A program made the position numbers and the translations under genes. A stretch of 7,685 nucleotides of DNA from Desulfovibrio sp. (GTDB taxonomy: Bacteria; Desulfobacterota; Desulfovibrionia; Desulfovibrionales; Desulfovibrionaceae): NCBI GenBank assembly GCA_028708195.1, contig JAQVZK010000011.1:8982-16666 (forward strand), written 5' to 3'. How positions within the stretch are numbered: position 1 is the first letter of the stretch; each line of letters starts with the position of its first letter. The notes below the pieces were generated by a model. It was given only the letters and a program-made list of their open reading frames with translations, did no database searches and had not been told where the DNA came from. Positions 1 to 5,681 of this stretch are shown here, in pieces.

Positions 1-20
1 GCAGCGTGGCTGCGGAATAG
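1..20 (+). CDS. Possible last codons of an upstream rightward gene (partial)
   Basis: One frame entering from the left edge reads S-V-A-A-E and stops at TAG (18-20). The stop lies 20 bases before a clear intrinsic terminator, the usual arrangement for the end of a transcription unit. Only five codons are visible, so the product cannot be named and the reading could be chance. An upstream flagellar export gene such as flhA would be a natural guess from related gene orders, but nothing here shows it. Confidence 0.22.
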
Positions 21-40
21 ATTCTGCCCAAAGACAGTAC

Positions 41-76
41 AAAAAAGCTGAAGGCCATCAGGCTTTCAGCTTTTTT
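41..76. terminator. Bidirectional intrinsic terminator
   Basis: Arms 41-56 and 61-76 pair over 16 bases with one G-T wobble and a 4-base loop (ATCA). The outer six pairs are an A-tract opposite a T-tract, so the hairpin ends in a U-run whichever strand is transcribed. It can end a rightward unit coming from the left edge and also catch leftward transcripts from the Crp/Fnr gene. Confidence 0.8.
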
Positions 77-113
77 ATGTGCGTGTTGACAGTAAAAATA
101 AAAGTTTTAGGGC

Positions 114-153
114 GTGGGGGATGAACCCTTTTGCAAAAGGGTCCATCCCCCAC
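114..153. repeat. Long intergenic inverted repeat (hairpin)
   Basis: Bases 114-123 (GTGGGGGATG) pair exactly with 144-153. After one A-C mismatch (124/143), 125-132 pair with 135-142, leaving almost no loop. That is 18 pairs in 40 bases. No T-run follows on either strand, so it is not a classical terminator. It lies 18 bases past the stop codon of the leftward Crp/Fnr gene and could protect that mRNA 3' end or belong to a repeated intergenic palindrome family. Confidence 0.7.
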
Positions 154-171
154 AAAGCATTCCAGACAGAT

Positions 172-879
172 TTAATAACCTCTGCCTGTGCCCCCTGAGT
201 ATTTGGCGTTGGGCATGGTTACGTGAGCTTCATAAAAAAAGGTTTCTGGCTGAAGAATGACCACCTCGTCGCTGTTTTTATCAAACGTAAGCAGCCCGCT
301 CGATTGAGCCGAGCGCAGGGCCTTGTAAAGGGTAATGCGGTGCATGCCGAGCAGGCCTGCCATTTCAAAAAGCGGCAGATCCCGCCTGGCCCGCAGGGGG
401 CTGGAACCCGGGATGATTCGTGTGGCCAAAAACTTGCACACCCGCGTGAGGTGCGATTCAAGACTCAATGAAACGACCTGCTGCGCCAGAAGCGTAACCT
501 TGACGCTGTAACTCTGGCACAGGTTAAGTAGCAGTTCAGGGAAGCTTTTTCCCAACCGCCGCACCTCTTCCGGCGCAAATTTTTGCACGTAGCAATCTTC
601 TACGCATTCATAGCGGAAACTGGCGTTGTCAGAAATCAGCGGCGCATTGCCGTTGTTTTCAAGAAAGAGGATGATTTCATTAAAACAGCAGCCTTCGCCA
701 AGATACCATATGATTTTTTCTCCTCCGCTGGCAGAAAGCGCGGTCAGGCGCAGTTTGCCACTGACAAGAAAATACATATAACCATCTTCAAAGGTGCTGT
801 TTTTTGTGTACAGTCGAGGCTTTTCGCTGGACATATTTTTCCAGCAATGATTTTGGGCTACCAATTCGGCAAAAGACAT
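172..879 (-). CDS. Crp/Fnr-family transcriptional regulator
   Basis: The 235-aa protein has the Crp/Fnr layout: an N-terminal cyclic-nucleotide-type sensor barrel (about 20-100, with the turn GKLRLTALSASGGEK at 41-55 and FNEIILF at 66-72), a long dimerisation helix (about 110-148) and a C-terminal winged helix (about 165-210) with FEMAGLLGMHRITLYKALR. The recognition helix is near 180-189. Compared with E. coli CRP, the glutamate of the phosphate-binding cassette is kept (E68), but the Arg-Ser that grips the cAMP phosphate is not seen, so another ligand or redox cue is likely. There is no Fnr-type N-terminal cysteine cluster. The ATG at 879 is chosen because GGGGA lies about 6 bases upstream and the family fold begins soon after; the frame stays open to 1200 but resembles nothing. 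It is divergent from flhF. Its targets are unknown, with autoregulation plausible. Confidence 0.85.
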   Translation of the reverse strand: MSFAELVAQNHCWKNMSSEKPRLYTKNSTFEDGYMYFLVSGKLRLTALSASGGEKIIWYLGEGCCFNEIILFLENNGNAPLISDNASFRYECVEDCYVQKFAPEEVRRLGKSFPELLLNLCQSYSVKVTLLAQQVVSLSLESHLTRVCKFLATRIIPGSSPLRARRDLPLFEMAGLLGMHRITLYKALRSAQSSGLLTFDKNSDEVVILQPETFFYEAHVTMPNAKYSGGTGRGY

Positions 880-1056
880 GAGATTTCCCCGGGAGGAAAA
901 AAGAAAGAGAACAGGGCGCGGCGCCGAACGGCTTTTGGGCGTAGACTGACTAACTGGCGTATAGCCAGAGCCGAGGGCCGGCTCGATTTGGAAGGCCTGT
1001 GCGATGGCCACACAGGGACAGGATGGATCCTGACTCGCCTTTAGGCTGAGTGAACT

Positions 1057-1062
1057 ATAGTA
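1057..1062 (-). promoter_or_regulatory. Candidate -10 element for the Crp/Fnr gene
   Basis: On the leftward strand this reads TACTAT, with TATAGT overlapping it. No good -35 hexamer sits 16-18 bases upstream. Transcription would start near 1050, which places the centre of the 1084-1102 palindrome about 43 bases upstream, close to the -41.5 position used by activating Crp/Fnr proteins. The hexamer alone is weak evidence. Confidence 0.3.
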
Positions 1063-1083
1063 CAAAACGCAAGCTTTGCCTAG

Positions 1084-1102
1084 TCGTAGTGAACCACTAC
1101 GA
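1084..1102. promoter_or_regulatory. Candidate operator: perfect 8-base-arm palindrome
   Basis: TCGTAGTG (1084-1091) and CACTACGA (1095-1102) are exact reverse complements around a 3-base centre (AAC). The symmetry suits a dimeric regulator, but the spacing differs from the TGTGA-N6-TCACA site of CRP. It lies between divergent genes: about 43 bases upstream of the likely regulator start and about 85 bases upstream of the predicted sigma-54 start for flhF. The adjacent Crp/Fnr protein or a sigma-54 activator could bind it. Confidence 0.5.
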
Positions 1103-1150
1103 AATTCAAACGCAGCATGGTGAAAAGACGGTATAAATTTTAATTCGGGT

Positions 1151-1167
1151 TTGGCCTCTAATTTGCA
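1151..1167 (+). promoter_or_regulatory. Sigma-54 (-24/-12) promoter for the flhF operon
   Basis: The sequence TTGGCCTCTAATTTGCA matches the sigma-54 consensus TTGGCACG-N4-TTGCA in both conserved blocks, TTGGC (1151-1155) and TTGCA (1163-1167). The invariant GG (1153-1154) and GC (1165-1166) are exactly 10 bases apart. Transcription should start near 1178, about 70 bases before flhF. Sigma-54 control of early or middle flagellar operons is well known in other polar flagellates, which fits the genes downstream. Confidence 0.65.
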
Positions 1168-1247
1168 GTTATCTGGTGTGCCGTCAAACATACGGCGCAA
1201 AAAGGCAATAACAAGCGGCCCAACCGCCGTCAGTCAAAGGAATGGCC

Positions 1248-2294
1248 ATGCAGGTAAAGACGTTCACCGGCGCCACATCGCAAGAGATTCTGGCAAGAAT
1301 CAAAGCCGAAATGGGGGCTGATGCGGTTATTCTGGGCAACCGCACCTACCGAAAAAACGGTGTGGTCTGCCACGAAATTACCGCGGGGATGGAGCGTGCC
1401 CAGACAAACGGCACAGCGCCCGCCAACGGCATGCCCGGTGGCTGGGGGGAGTGGCACAAAGAGTGGCAGCAGATCAAAGACCAGATATTTGCCCTCATGA
1501 AACCCGCCATCCAGCTTGAGCGTCTTACCCCCCGGCAGCGTGTGGCTCTTGAATATTTGCAGCGCGAAGGCATATCTGACGCGGTGGCTGTAGACCTGTA
1601 CCAGCGGCTGCTCGCGCAGCCTGGGGCCTCGGTGCTCGAATGCCTGTGCAGCATGGTCCCGGTCAAAGGCTGGGGGCCGGGCTACTGGGACCAGCGCCTG
1701 CACTTGATGGCAGGGCCCTTTGGCTTTGGCAAAACCACAACCGCCTTGCGCTTTGCCCTGTACTGGCGCAAGGCCCAGCCAGATGCGCGCATAGCCTTCA
1801 TTAACGCCGACTGCCTGCGCGGTAATGGACGCCTCACGTTACGCCACTGGGCCGAGCTTTCGAATTTCAACTACCTTGAGGCTCCTGACAAATCCGGCAT
1901 GGAGGCCGCCCTGCGCGCTACCGCAGAGGCAGACGCCGTTTTTGTGGATGTGCCCGGCCTTGACCGCACAACGAGCCTTGCGCAGTGGCGTGAAGAAATG
2001 GGGTTAGCCGATATTGAGGCCGCCACCCACCTGACGCTTTCGCCATACTGCGACGCTTTGCAGACGCAGGCTTTTCTGAAGCGTTACAAAAGCAGCGGAC
2101 CGGGGTCACTTGTGTGGACAAAGCTGGACGAAGCTGTGAGCTTTGGTAGTATAGTCAACGTCGCTTGGGCCGCAGGCCTGCCCGTATCGGCCCTCTCATA
2201 CGGCGCAGAACTGAAAGAAAGCCTTTCTCCGGCCACGGAGCCGCTGGTTTGGCGACTGATTTTTAAAAGGCAAATTCCTGGTCAGGCTGCCTAG
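1248..2294 (+). CDS. flhF: Flagellar SRP-type GTPase FlhF
   Basis: FlhF is a membrane-associated SRP-family GTPase that sets the site of flagellum assembly. The 348-aa protein opens with the family signature MQVKTFTG and a short N-terminal B domain (about 1-50), followed by a helical N domain (about 90-140) and the G domain. Visible GTPase motifs are the P-loop GPFGFGKTTT (156-165), G3 as FVDVPGL (232-238) and G4 as TKLDE (291-295). Other motifs are eroded: the usual DTYRIGA-type G2 is DCLRGNG (188-194), DTAGR is DVPGL, and the GQ-VP-D stretch near G5 is YGAELKESL. The start at 1248 is preferred over the in-frame ATG at 1242 because AAGGA (1237-1241) is 6 bases from 1248 but touches 1242. It is the first gene after the sigma-54 promoter; flhG follows 28 bases on. 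The family is certain; normal GTPase activity is not. Confidence 0.92.
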   Translation: MQVKTFTGATSQEILARIKAEMGADAVILGNRTYRKNGVVCHEITAGMERAQTNGTAPANGMPGGWGEWHKEWQQIKDQIFALMKPAIQLERLTPRQRVALEYLQREGISDAVAVDLYQRLLAQPGASVLECLCSMVPVKGWGPGYWDQRLHLMAGPFGFGKTTTALRFALYWRKAQPDARIAFINADCLRGNGRLTLRHWAELSNFNYLEAPDKSGMEAALRATAEADAVFVDVPGLDRTTSLAQWREEMGLADIEAATHLTLSPYCDALQTQAFLKRYKSSGPGSLVWTKLDEAVSFGSIVNVAWAAGLPVSALSYGAELKESLSPATEPLVWRLIFKRQIPGQAA

Positions 2295-2322
2295 GCCGAC
2301 CATAACGATGCGGAGCACACTG

Positions 2323-3135
2323 ATGAGCGGCACTTTTCCTCTGGTATTTTCCGTCACTTCGGGCAAGGGCGGCGTGGGCAAGACCAACCTTTCGGTCAAT
2401 CTGGCCATATGCCTTGCGCAGCTTGGTAAACAGGTCGTGCTCATTGACGCCGACCTGGGCCTTGCCAATGTTGACGTGGTGCTTGGCCTGACCCCGCAAA
2501 AAAACATTTTTCACCTGTTTCACGAAGGGGCCAGCGTGGGGGATATTCTTTTTCCCACGCCCTACGGGTTTTCCATCCTGCCCGCGTCTTCGGGCATGAG
2601 CGAAATGCTGACCCTTTCCACCGGCCAGAAGCTGGAACTGCTGGACGCGGTGGACGAGCTTGAAGACGACCTTGATTACCTCATTGTAGATACTGGTGCC
2701 GGCATCAGCGACAATGTGCTCTATTTCAACATGGCCGCCCAGGAACGCCTGGTGGTGCTTACGCCGGAGCCCACGTCCCTCACTGACGCCTATGCCCTCA
2801 TCAAGGTTCTCAAGACCAACCACGGGGTTGAGCGCTTCAGGGTGTGCGTAAATATGGCCCCGGACCTAAAGATTGCCAAAGAGATGTTTGTACGCCTGCA
2901 TCAGGCCTGCGACCACTTTTTGAGCGGCGTATCGCTGGAGCTTGTGGGGGTTATTCCGCGTGATACAGCCGTACGCAAGGCGGTGGTGCAGCAGTTGCCC
3001 TTCTGCATCAGCGAACCGCAAGGCCCGGCATCGCGCGCCGTCATGGACCTGGCACGCAACATCACGCAGTGGGAAGTGCCCGAAAACCTCGACGGCAACA
3101 TCAAATTTTTCTGGAAGAAACTGCTTTTTCGCTAG
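2323..3135 (+). CDS. flhG: Flagellar number regulator FlhG (MinD/ParA-type ATPase)
   Basis: FlhG (YlxH, FleN) is a MinD-like ATPase that limits flagellar number and works with FlhF at the cell pole. The 270-aa protein starts almost directly with the deviant Walker A motif SGKGGVGKT (13-21), then LIDADLGLANVD (40-51) and IVDTGAGISD (121-130). The C-terminus, NIKFFWKKLLFR (259-270), looks like the amphipathic membrane-targeting helix of MinD/FlhG proteins. The start at 2323 is chosen over ATG 2308 because GGAG (2312-2315) lies 7 bases upstream and ATG 2308 has no binding site. Only nine residues precede the first strand's end, so the N-terminal DQAxxLR motif that stimulates the FlhF GTPase in Bacillus has no room here. 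In some bacteria FleN/FlhG also restrains a sigma-54 activator, which would suit the promoter upstream. Confidence 0.94.
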   Translation: MSGTFPLVFSVTSGKGGVGKTNLSVNLAICLAQLGKQVVLIDADLGLANVDVVLGLTPQKNIFHLFHEGASVGDILFPTPYGFSILPASSGMSEMLTLSTGQKLELLDAVDELEDDLDYLIVDTGAGISDNVLYFNMAAQERLVVLTPEPTSLTDAYALIKVLKTNHGVERFRVCVNMAPDLKIAKEMFVRLHQACDHFLSGVSLELVGVIPRDTAVRKAVVQQLPFCISEPQGPASRAVMDLARNITQWEVPENLDGNIKFFWKKLLFR

Positions 3136-3310
3136 ACTTTGCTTTCAAGATACAGATCCGGCGGTCCGTATGGCCCGCATTATACACCAACCCTAACGTG
3201 GACTAACACGTCCTTGTCGGCCTGGCGGGCACGAACAGAGACGTAAACAGGCATGCAACATGCCACGGGGTAGAAGAGGCCGCACCGGAAAAACCCGGAA
3301 GGACAACGAC
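3136..3310 (+). other. flhG-fliA intercistronic leader with small inverted repeats
   Basis: This is the longest gap inside the cluster (175 bases). It has two small perfect inverted repeats: ACGTG/CACGT (3196-3200 and 3207-3211) and GGCATG-CAA-CATGCC (3250-3264). An AT-rich ATTATAC at 3179-3185 could be a -10, but no matching -35 is seen. The region may allow separate control of fliA, but no signal is decisive. No extra gene is visible. Confidence 0.35.
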
Positions 3311-4096
3311 ATGAAGACCGGCACAGCCCAAGCGCACATGCCCTGCCCCTGGGAAGCGCTCGAAACCGGGGCCACAGCCTGGGAAAACTTTTCTCCGGCG
3401 GAGCAGGAATCTGTGGTGCGGCATTACGCACCCAAGATACGCTTTCTGGCCTTGCGCCTCAAAGCCAAGCTGCCTCGTAGCGTAGAACTGGGCGAACTCA
3501 TCAGCTCCGGCACTCTGGGGCTTATGGAGGCCCTTGGCAAATTTCGCCCCCAGTTGGGCATACGGTTTGAAACCTATGCCGAAAGCCGTATACGCGGCGC
3601 CATGCTGGACGAACTGCGCAGACTGGACTGGTTCCCCCGTTCGTTGCGTCAGCGCGTGCGCGTGCTGGACGAAGCCATGCGCAAGGTGGAACACGAGCAG
3701 GGGCGTCAAGCCACTGAACAGGAACTGCAAGACATTACTGGCCTCACTTTGCGAGACGTGCGCCAGGGGCTTGAAGCTCTGCAAAACCAGCTTTGGCTGT
3801 CTTTGGATTCCATTCAGGACACGATCGCGGGTGATGGACACGAGCCCGGTGGCGAACCTTACCGCAATACTGCTTTCCGAGAACTGGTGGAACGGGTTGC
3901 TCCGCTTATTGAGCGCTTGACGCCAAGGGAAAAGCTGGTACTGTCGCTCTACTATACTGATGAGTTGAATATGCGCGAAACTGCTGAAGTTATGGGCATC
4001 ACAGAAGGGCGCGTTTCACAATTGCACTCACAGGCCCTGGGCCGTCTGCGCAAGGAGTTCATCAGCCTGTATGGTGAGGGCGCTGACATATCATAG
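3311..4096 (+). CDS. fliA: Flagellar sigma factor FliA (sigma-28)
   Basis: FliA directs RNA polymerase to late flagellar, motor and chemotaxis promoters and is normally held by the anti-sigma factor FlgM, which is not in this window. The 261-aa protein has the FliA layout: region 2 (about 33-105, with GELISSGTLGLMEALGKF and FETYAESRIRGAMLDELR), region 3 (about 115-165) and region 4 (about 200-250, with LTPREKLVLSLYY and the helix-turn-helix MRETAEVMGITEGRVSQLHS). Region 1.1, typical of housekeeping sigma factors, is absent. The ATG at 3311 has GGAAGGA (3297-3303) 7 bases upstream; the frame runs back to ATG 3260, but those 17 extra residues are Arg/Lys-rich, unlike the family, and lack a binding site. 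The order FlhF-FlhG-sigma-28 is widely shared, for example with Bacillus. Confidence 0.95.
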   Translation: MKTGTAQAHMPCPWEALETGATAWENFSPAEQESVVRHYAPKIRFLALRLKAKLPRSVELGELISSGTLGLMEALGKFRPQLGIRFETYAESRIRGAMLDELRRLDWFPRSLRQRVRVLDEAMRKVEHEQGRQATEQELQDITGLTLRDVRQGLEALQNQLWLSLDSIQDTIAGDGHEPGGEPYRNTAFRELVERVAPLIERLTPREKLVLSLYYTDELNMRETAEVMGITEGRVSQLHSQALGRLRKEFISLYGEGADIS

Positions 4097-4167
4097 CTAC
4101 GGAGGGCCGCGCCACATGCGCCTGCCTCTCCGCATACAGCGCCCTGAAGGCGTTAAGGAGCAGCAAC

Positions 4168-4548
4168 ATGCCTTACAATCCCAATATGCGTGTTCTTGTT
4201 GTCGACGACTTTTCCACCATGCGTCGCATCGTGCGTAATATACTGCGGCAGATCGGCTTTCAGAATGTGGTGGAAGCCGACGACGGCACCACTGCCTGGG
4301 AAGTGCTGAACCGTGAAAAAATTGACTTTATCGTTTCTGACTGGAATATGCCCAACATGACCGGCATTGACCTGCTGCGCAAAGTGCGCGCCAGCGAGCA
4401 GTTTGCCCACATCCCTTTTCTCATGGTCACCGCAGAAGCCCAGCAGGAAAACATCATTGAGGCTGTACAGGCCAAAGTGTCCAACTACATTGTCAAACCC
4501 TTCACTGCCGACACAATGAAGCAGAAGATCGATAAAATCTTTGGCTGA
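4168..4548 (+). CDS. cheY: Chemotaxis response regulator CheY
   Basis: CheY carries the signal from the kinase CheA to the flagellar switch. The 126-aa protein is a lone receiver domain with no output domain and every key residue in place: acidic pair D13-D14, phospho-acceptor D58 in IVSDWNMPNMTG, T88, the switch aromatic Y107 and K110 in the KPF motif. This is the full normal length and composition of CheY rather than a receiver-only Spo0F type. The ribosome binding site is strong, AAGGAG (4155-4160) 7 bases before the ATG. It follows fliA by 71 bases and precedes fliL by 59. No cheA or cheZ is in the window, so its kinase lies elsewhere. Confidence 0.93.
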   Translation: MPYNPNMRVLVVDDFSTMRRIVRNILRQIGFQNVVEADDGTTAWEVLNREKIDFIVSDWNMPNMTGIDLLRKVRASEQFAHIPFLMVTAEAQQENIIEAVQAKVSNYIVKPFTADTMKQKIDKIFG

Positions 4549-4607
4549 TTGCGCGCGGGGGCATCCCTGCCTGCGGCGGGCCCCTACGCGGCTGCCAGGA
4601 GTTCCGC

Positions 4608-5270
4608 GTGGCTAACAAAACTGAAGTCAAAGATGCTCCCGTTAGGGATGAAATGCAGGTTTCACTTGGGCCGGACCCGGCCATGCGCAAGGTGGACCTC
4701 GATCTTGACGACGCCCCTTTTCTGAAAGAGCAGGACGCGGGCACCCCGGCTGTGGCGGACGAAAAGAACCTGCCCGCCGAGGAGACGGCCGCCCCTGGTG
4801 CCAAAAAGAAAACAAAACTTCTTGTTATCGGTGGCGCTGCGGTAGTGCTGCTGCTTGTTTTGGGCGCGGCGGCATGGTGGTTCTTTTTGCGCACGCCGCC
4901 CACGCCCCCGGCTGAAATCAAGCCCGAGGTCATTGTTGTGCCCTCCAGCCCCAAGGCAAGCCAACCCGCCGAATACGTCAAGGAGCTTGGGCACTTTGTG
5001 GTGCCCCGTAATGTCAACGGCGTGACCCGTTTTCTGGTCTGCAAGTTTTCCACCATAAGCAAGAGTGCCGGTGTCAGCGCAGAGATGGACCACAAGATGA
5101 TCTCCCTGCGCGACGCTCTGTATTTCTACCTGAGCGGCAAGAGTGACGGCTACTTGCTTAACCCGGCCAATGCTGTCACCATTAAAGGCGACCTGACCAG
5201 CATACTCAACGACTATCTCACTCAGGGCCGCATTGATGACGTGCTTTTTGAGAGCTATTTGAACGAGTGA
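4608..5270 (+). CDS. fliL: Flagellar basal-body protein FliL
   Basis: FliL is a single-pass inner-membrane protein that encircles or supports the stator units at the flagellar motor. The 220-aa protein has a long, acidic N-terminal cytoplasmic part (1-64), a KKKTK stop sequence (66-70), one membrane helix (about 71-94, LLVIGGAAVVLLLVLG onward) and a periplasmic FliL domain (about 108-220) with FVVPRNVNG, and SLRDALYFYLSGKS followed by an amphipathic C-terminus. The start is GTG at 4608, supported by AGGAG (4597-4601) 6 bases upstream; later ATGs lack a site. The N-terminal tail is longer than the short tail usual in FliL, so the protein is somewhat over typical length. It sits between cheY and two uncharacterised genes. 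Confidence 0.88.
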   Translation: MANKTEVKDAPVRDEMQVSLGPDPAMRKVDLDLDDAPFLKEQDAGTPAVADEKNLPAEETAAPGAKKKTKLLVIGGAAVVLLLVLGAAAWWFFLRTPPTPPAEIKPEVIVVPSSPKASQPAEYVKELGHFVVPRNVNGVTRFLVCKFSTISKSAGVSAEMDHKMISLRDALYFYLSGKSDGYLLNPANAVTIKGDLTSILNDYLTQGRIDDVLFESYLNE

Positions 5271-5351
5271 CCCCCTGCCCCGCCTGGCTGCTATGCATAA
5301 AGGGGCATGAGGCCACCGGCATACGCCACACCACTGACCACGGAGCCCGCC

Positions 5352-5681
5352 ATGAGCGTTGACGCCACCATGGCCGTGCTGTATGCCCAGACAGGCATGG
5401 CCACCTCAATGGTCAATGCTGCGGCTGTGGGGCCGCAGGCCGCCGCCGCCATGTCGCGGGTTTTGGCCGCTGAAATGGCCCGCCATGAGCAGCAGCAGAT
5501 CGCCAAGACTGAAGCTGGCGACAAGGCCAAGCTCTCGCCCGATGCCGACGGCGGGACACCCACGCCACAGTTTGGCAGCCGCCGCCGCAAGCGGCCTCAG
5601 CCGCCCCATCCCGACAAGGACGAGGCCCCACGCATGCCGGATTCTCCTCTGGTGGGCAAACTTCTTAATGTCAAAGTATGA
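5352..5681 (+). CDS. Unrecognised small protein in the flagellar operon
   Basis: I do not recognise this 109-aa product. Residues 1-55 are Ala/Met-rich and should form one or two helices (MAVLYAQTGMATSM, then AAAAMSRVLAAEMARHEQQQ). Residues 56-100 are probably disordered, with a basic Arg/Lys/Pro patch at 77-88 (RRRKRPQPPHP). The tail is PLVGKLLNVKV. It has no signal peptide, membrane helix or cysteine, so it is probably cytoplasmic. ACGGAG (5340-5345) is 6 bases before ATG 5352, a better start than ATG 5307, where the purine run is only 2 bases away. Its stop overlaps the next gene's start (ATGA at 5678-5681), so the two are probably co-translated and may act together. The flagellar role is inferred from position only. 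Confidence 0.72.
   Translation: MSVDATMAVLYAQTGMATSMVNAAAVGPQAAAAMSRVLAAEMARHEQQQIAKTEAGDKAKLSPDADGGTPTPQFGSRRRKRPQPPHPDKDEAPRMPDSPLVGKLLNVKV

Larger units (their letters stand above)
880..1247. promoter_or_regulatory. Divergent control region between the Crp/Fnr gene and flhF
   Basis: This 368-base stretch holds no convincing gene. It contains the palindrome at 1084-1102, the sigma-54 promoter at 1151-1167 and a possible leftward -10 near 1057-1062. Next to the regulator start there is a GC palindrome at 915-925 (GGCGC, G, GCGCC). On the leftward strand that palindrome is followed by a pyrimidine-rich run before the ribosome binding site. The regulator leader would be about 170 nt and the flhF leader about 70 nt if the predicted starts are right. 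Confidence 0.6.

Noticed and set aside
583..1044. 153-codon rightward open frame
   Set aside because: It mostly lies antisense to the Crp/Fnr gene, which has clear domain motifs; its own translation shows no family feature.
880..1200. In-frame 107-codon extension of the Crp/Fnr gene to an ATG at 1200
   Set aside because: The translated extension resembles no domain, would cover the palindrome and the sigma-54 promoter, and has no ribosome binding site, while the ATG at 879 has one and gives the family length.
2007..2014. GCCGATAT inside flhF as a sigma-28 promoter
   Set aside because: It lies within coding sequence and no -35 element is present at the right distance.
2263..2823. 186-codon leftward open frame opposite flhG
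   Set aside because: Antisense to a certain gene; the frame is open because of the codon bias of flhG.
3203..3841. 212-codon leftward open frame opposite fliA
   Set aside because: Antisense to the sigma-28 gene, with no recognisable motif.
4529..4537. TCGATAAAA at the end of cheY as a sigma-28 -10 element for fliL
   Set aside because: The lead GCC of GCCGATAA is missing and no TAAA-type -35 lies about 15 bases upstream.
5307..5351. Upstream ATG for the 109-aa gene
   Set aside because: The purine run AAAGGGG is only 2 bases from that ATG, whereas ATG 5352 has ACGGAG at a proper spacing.
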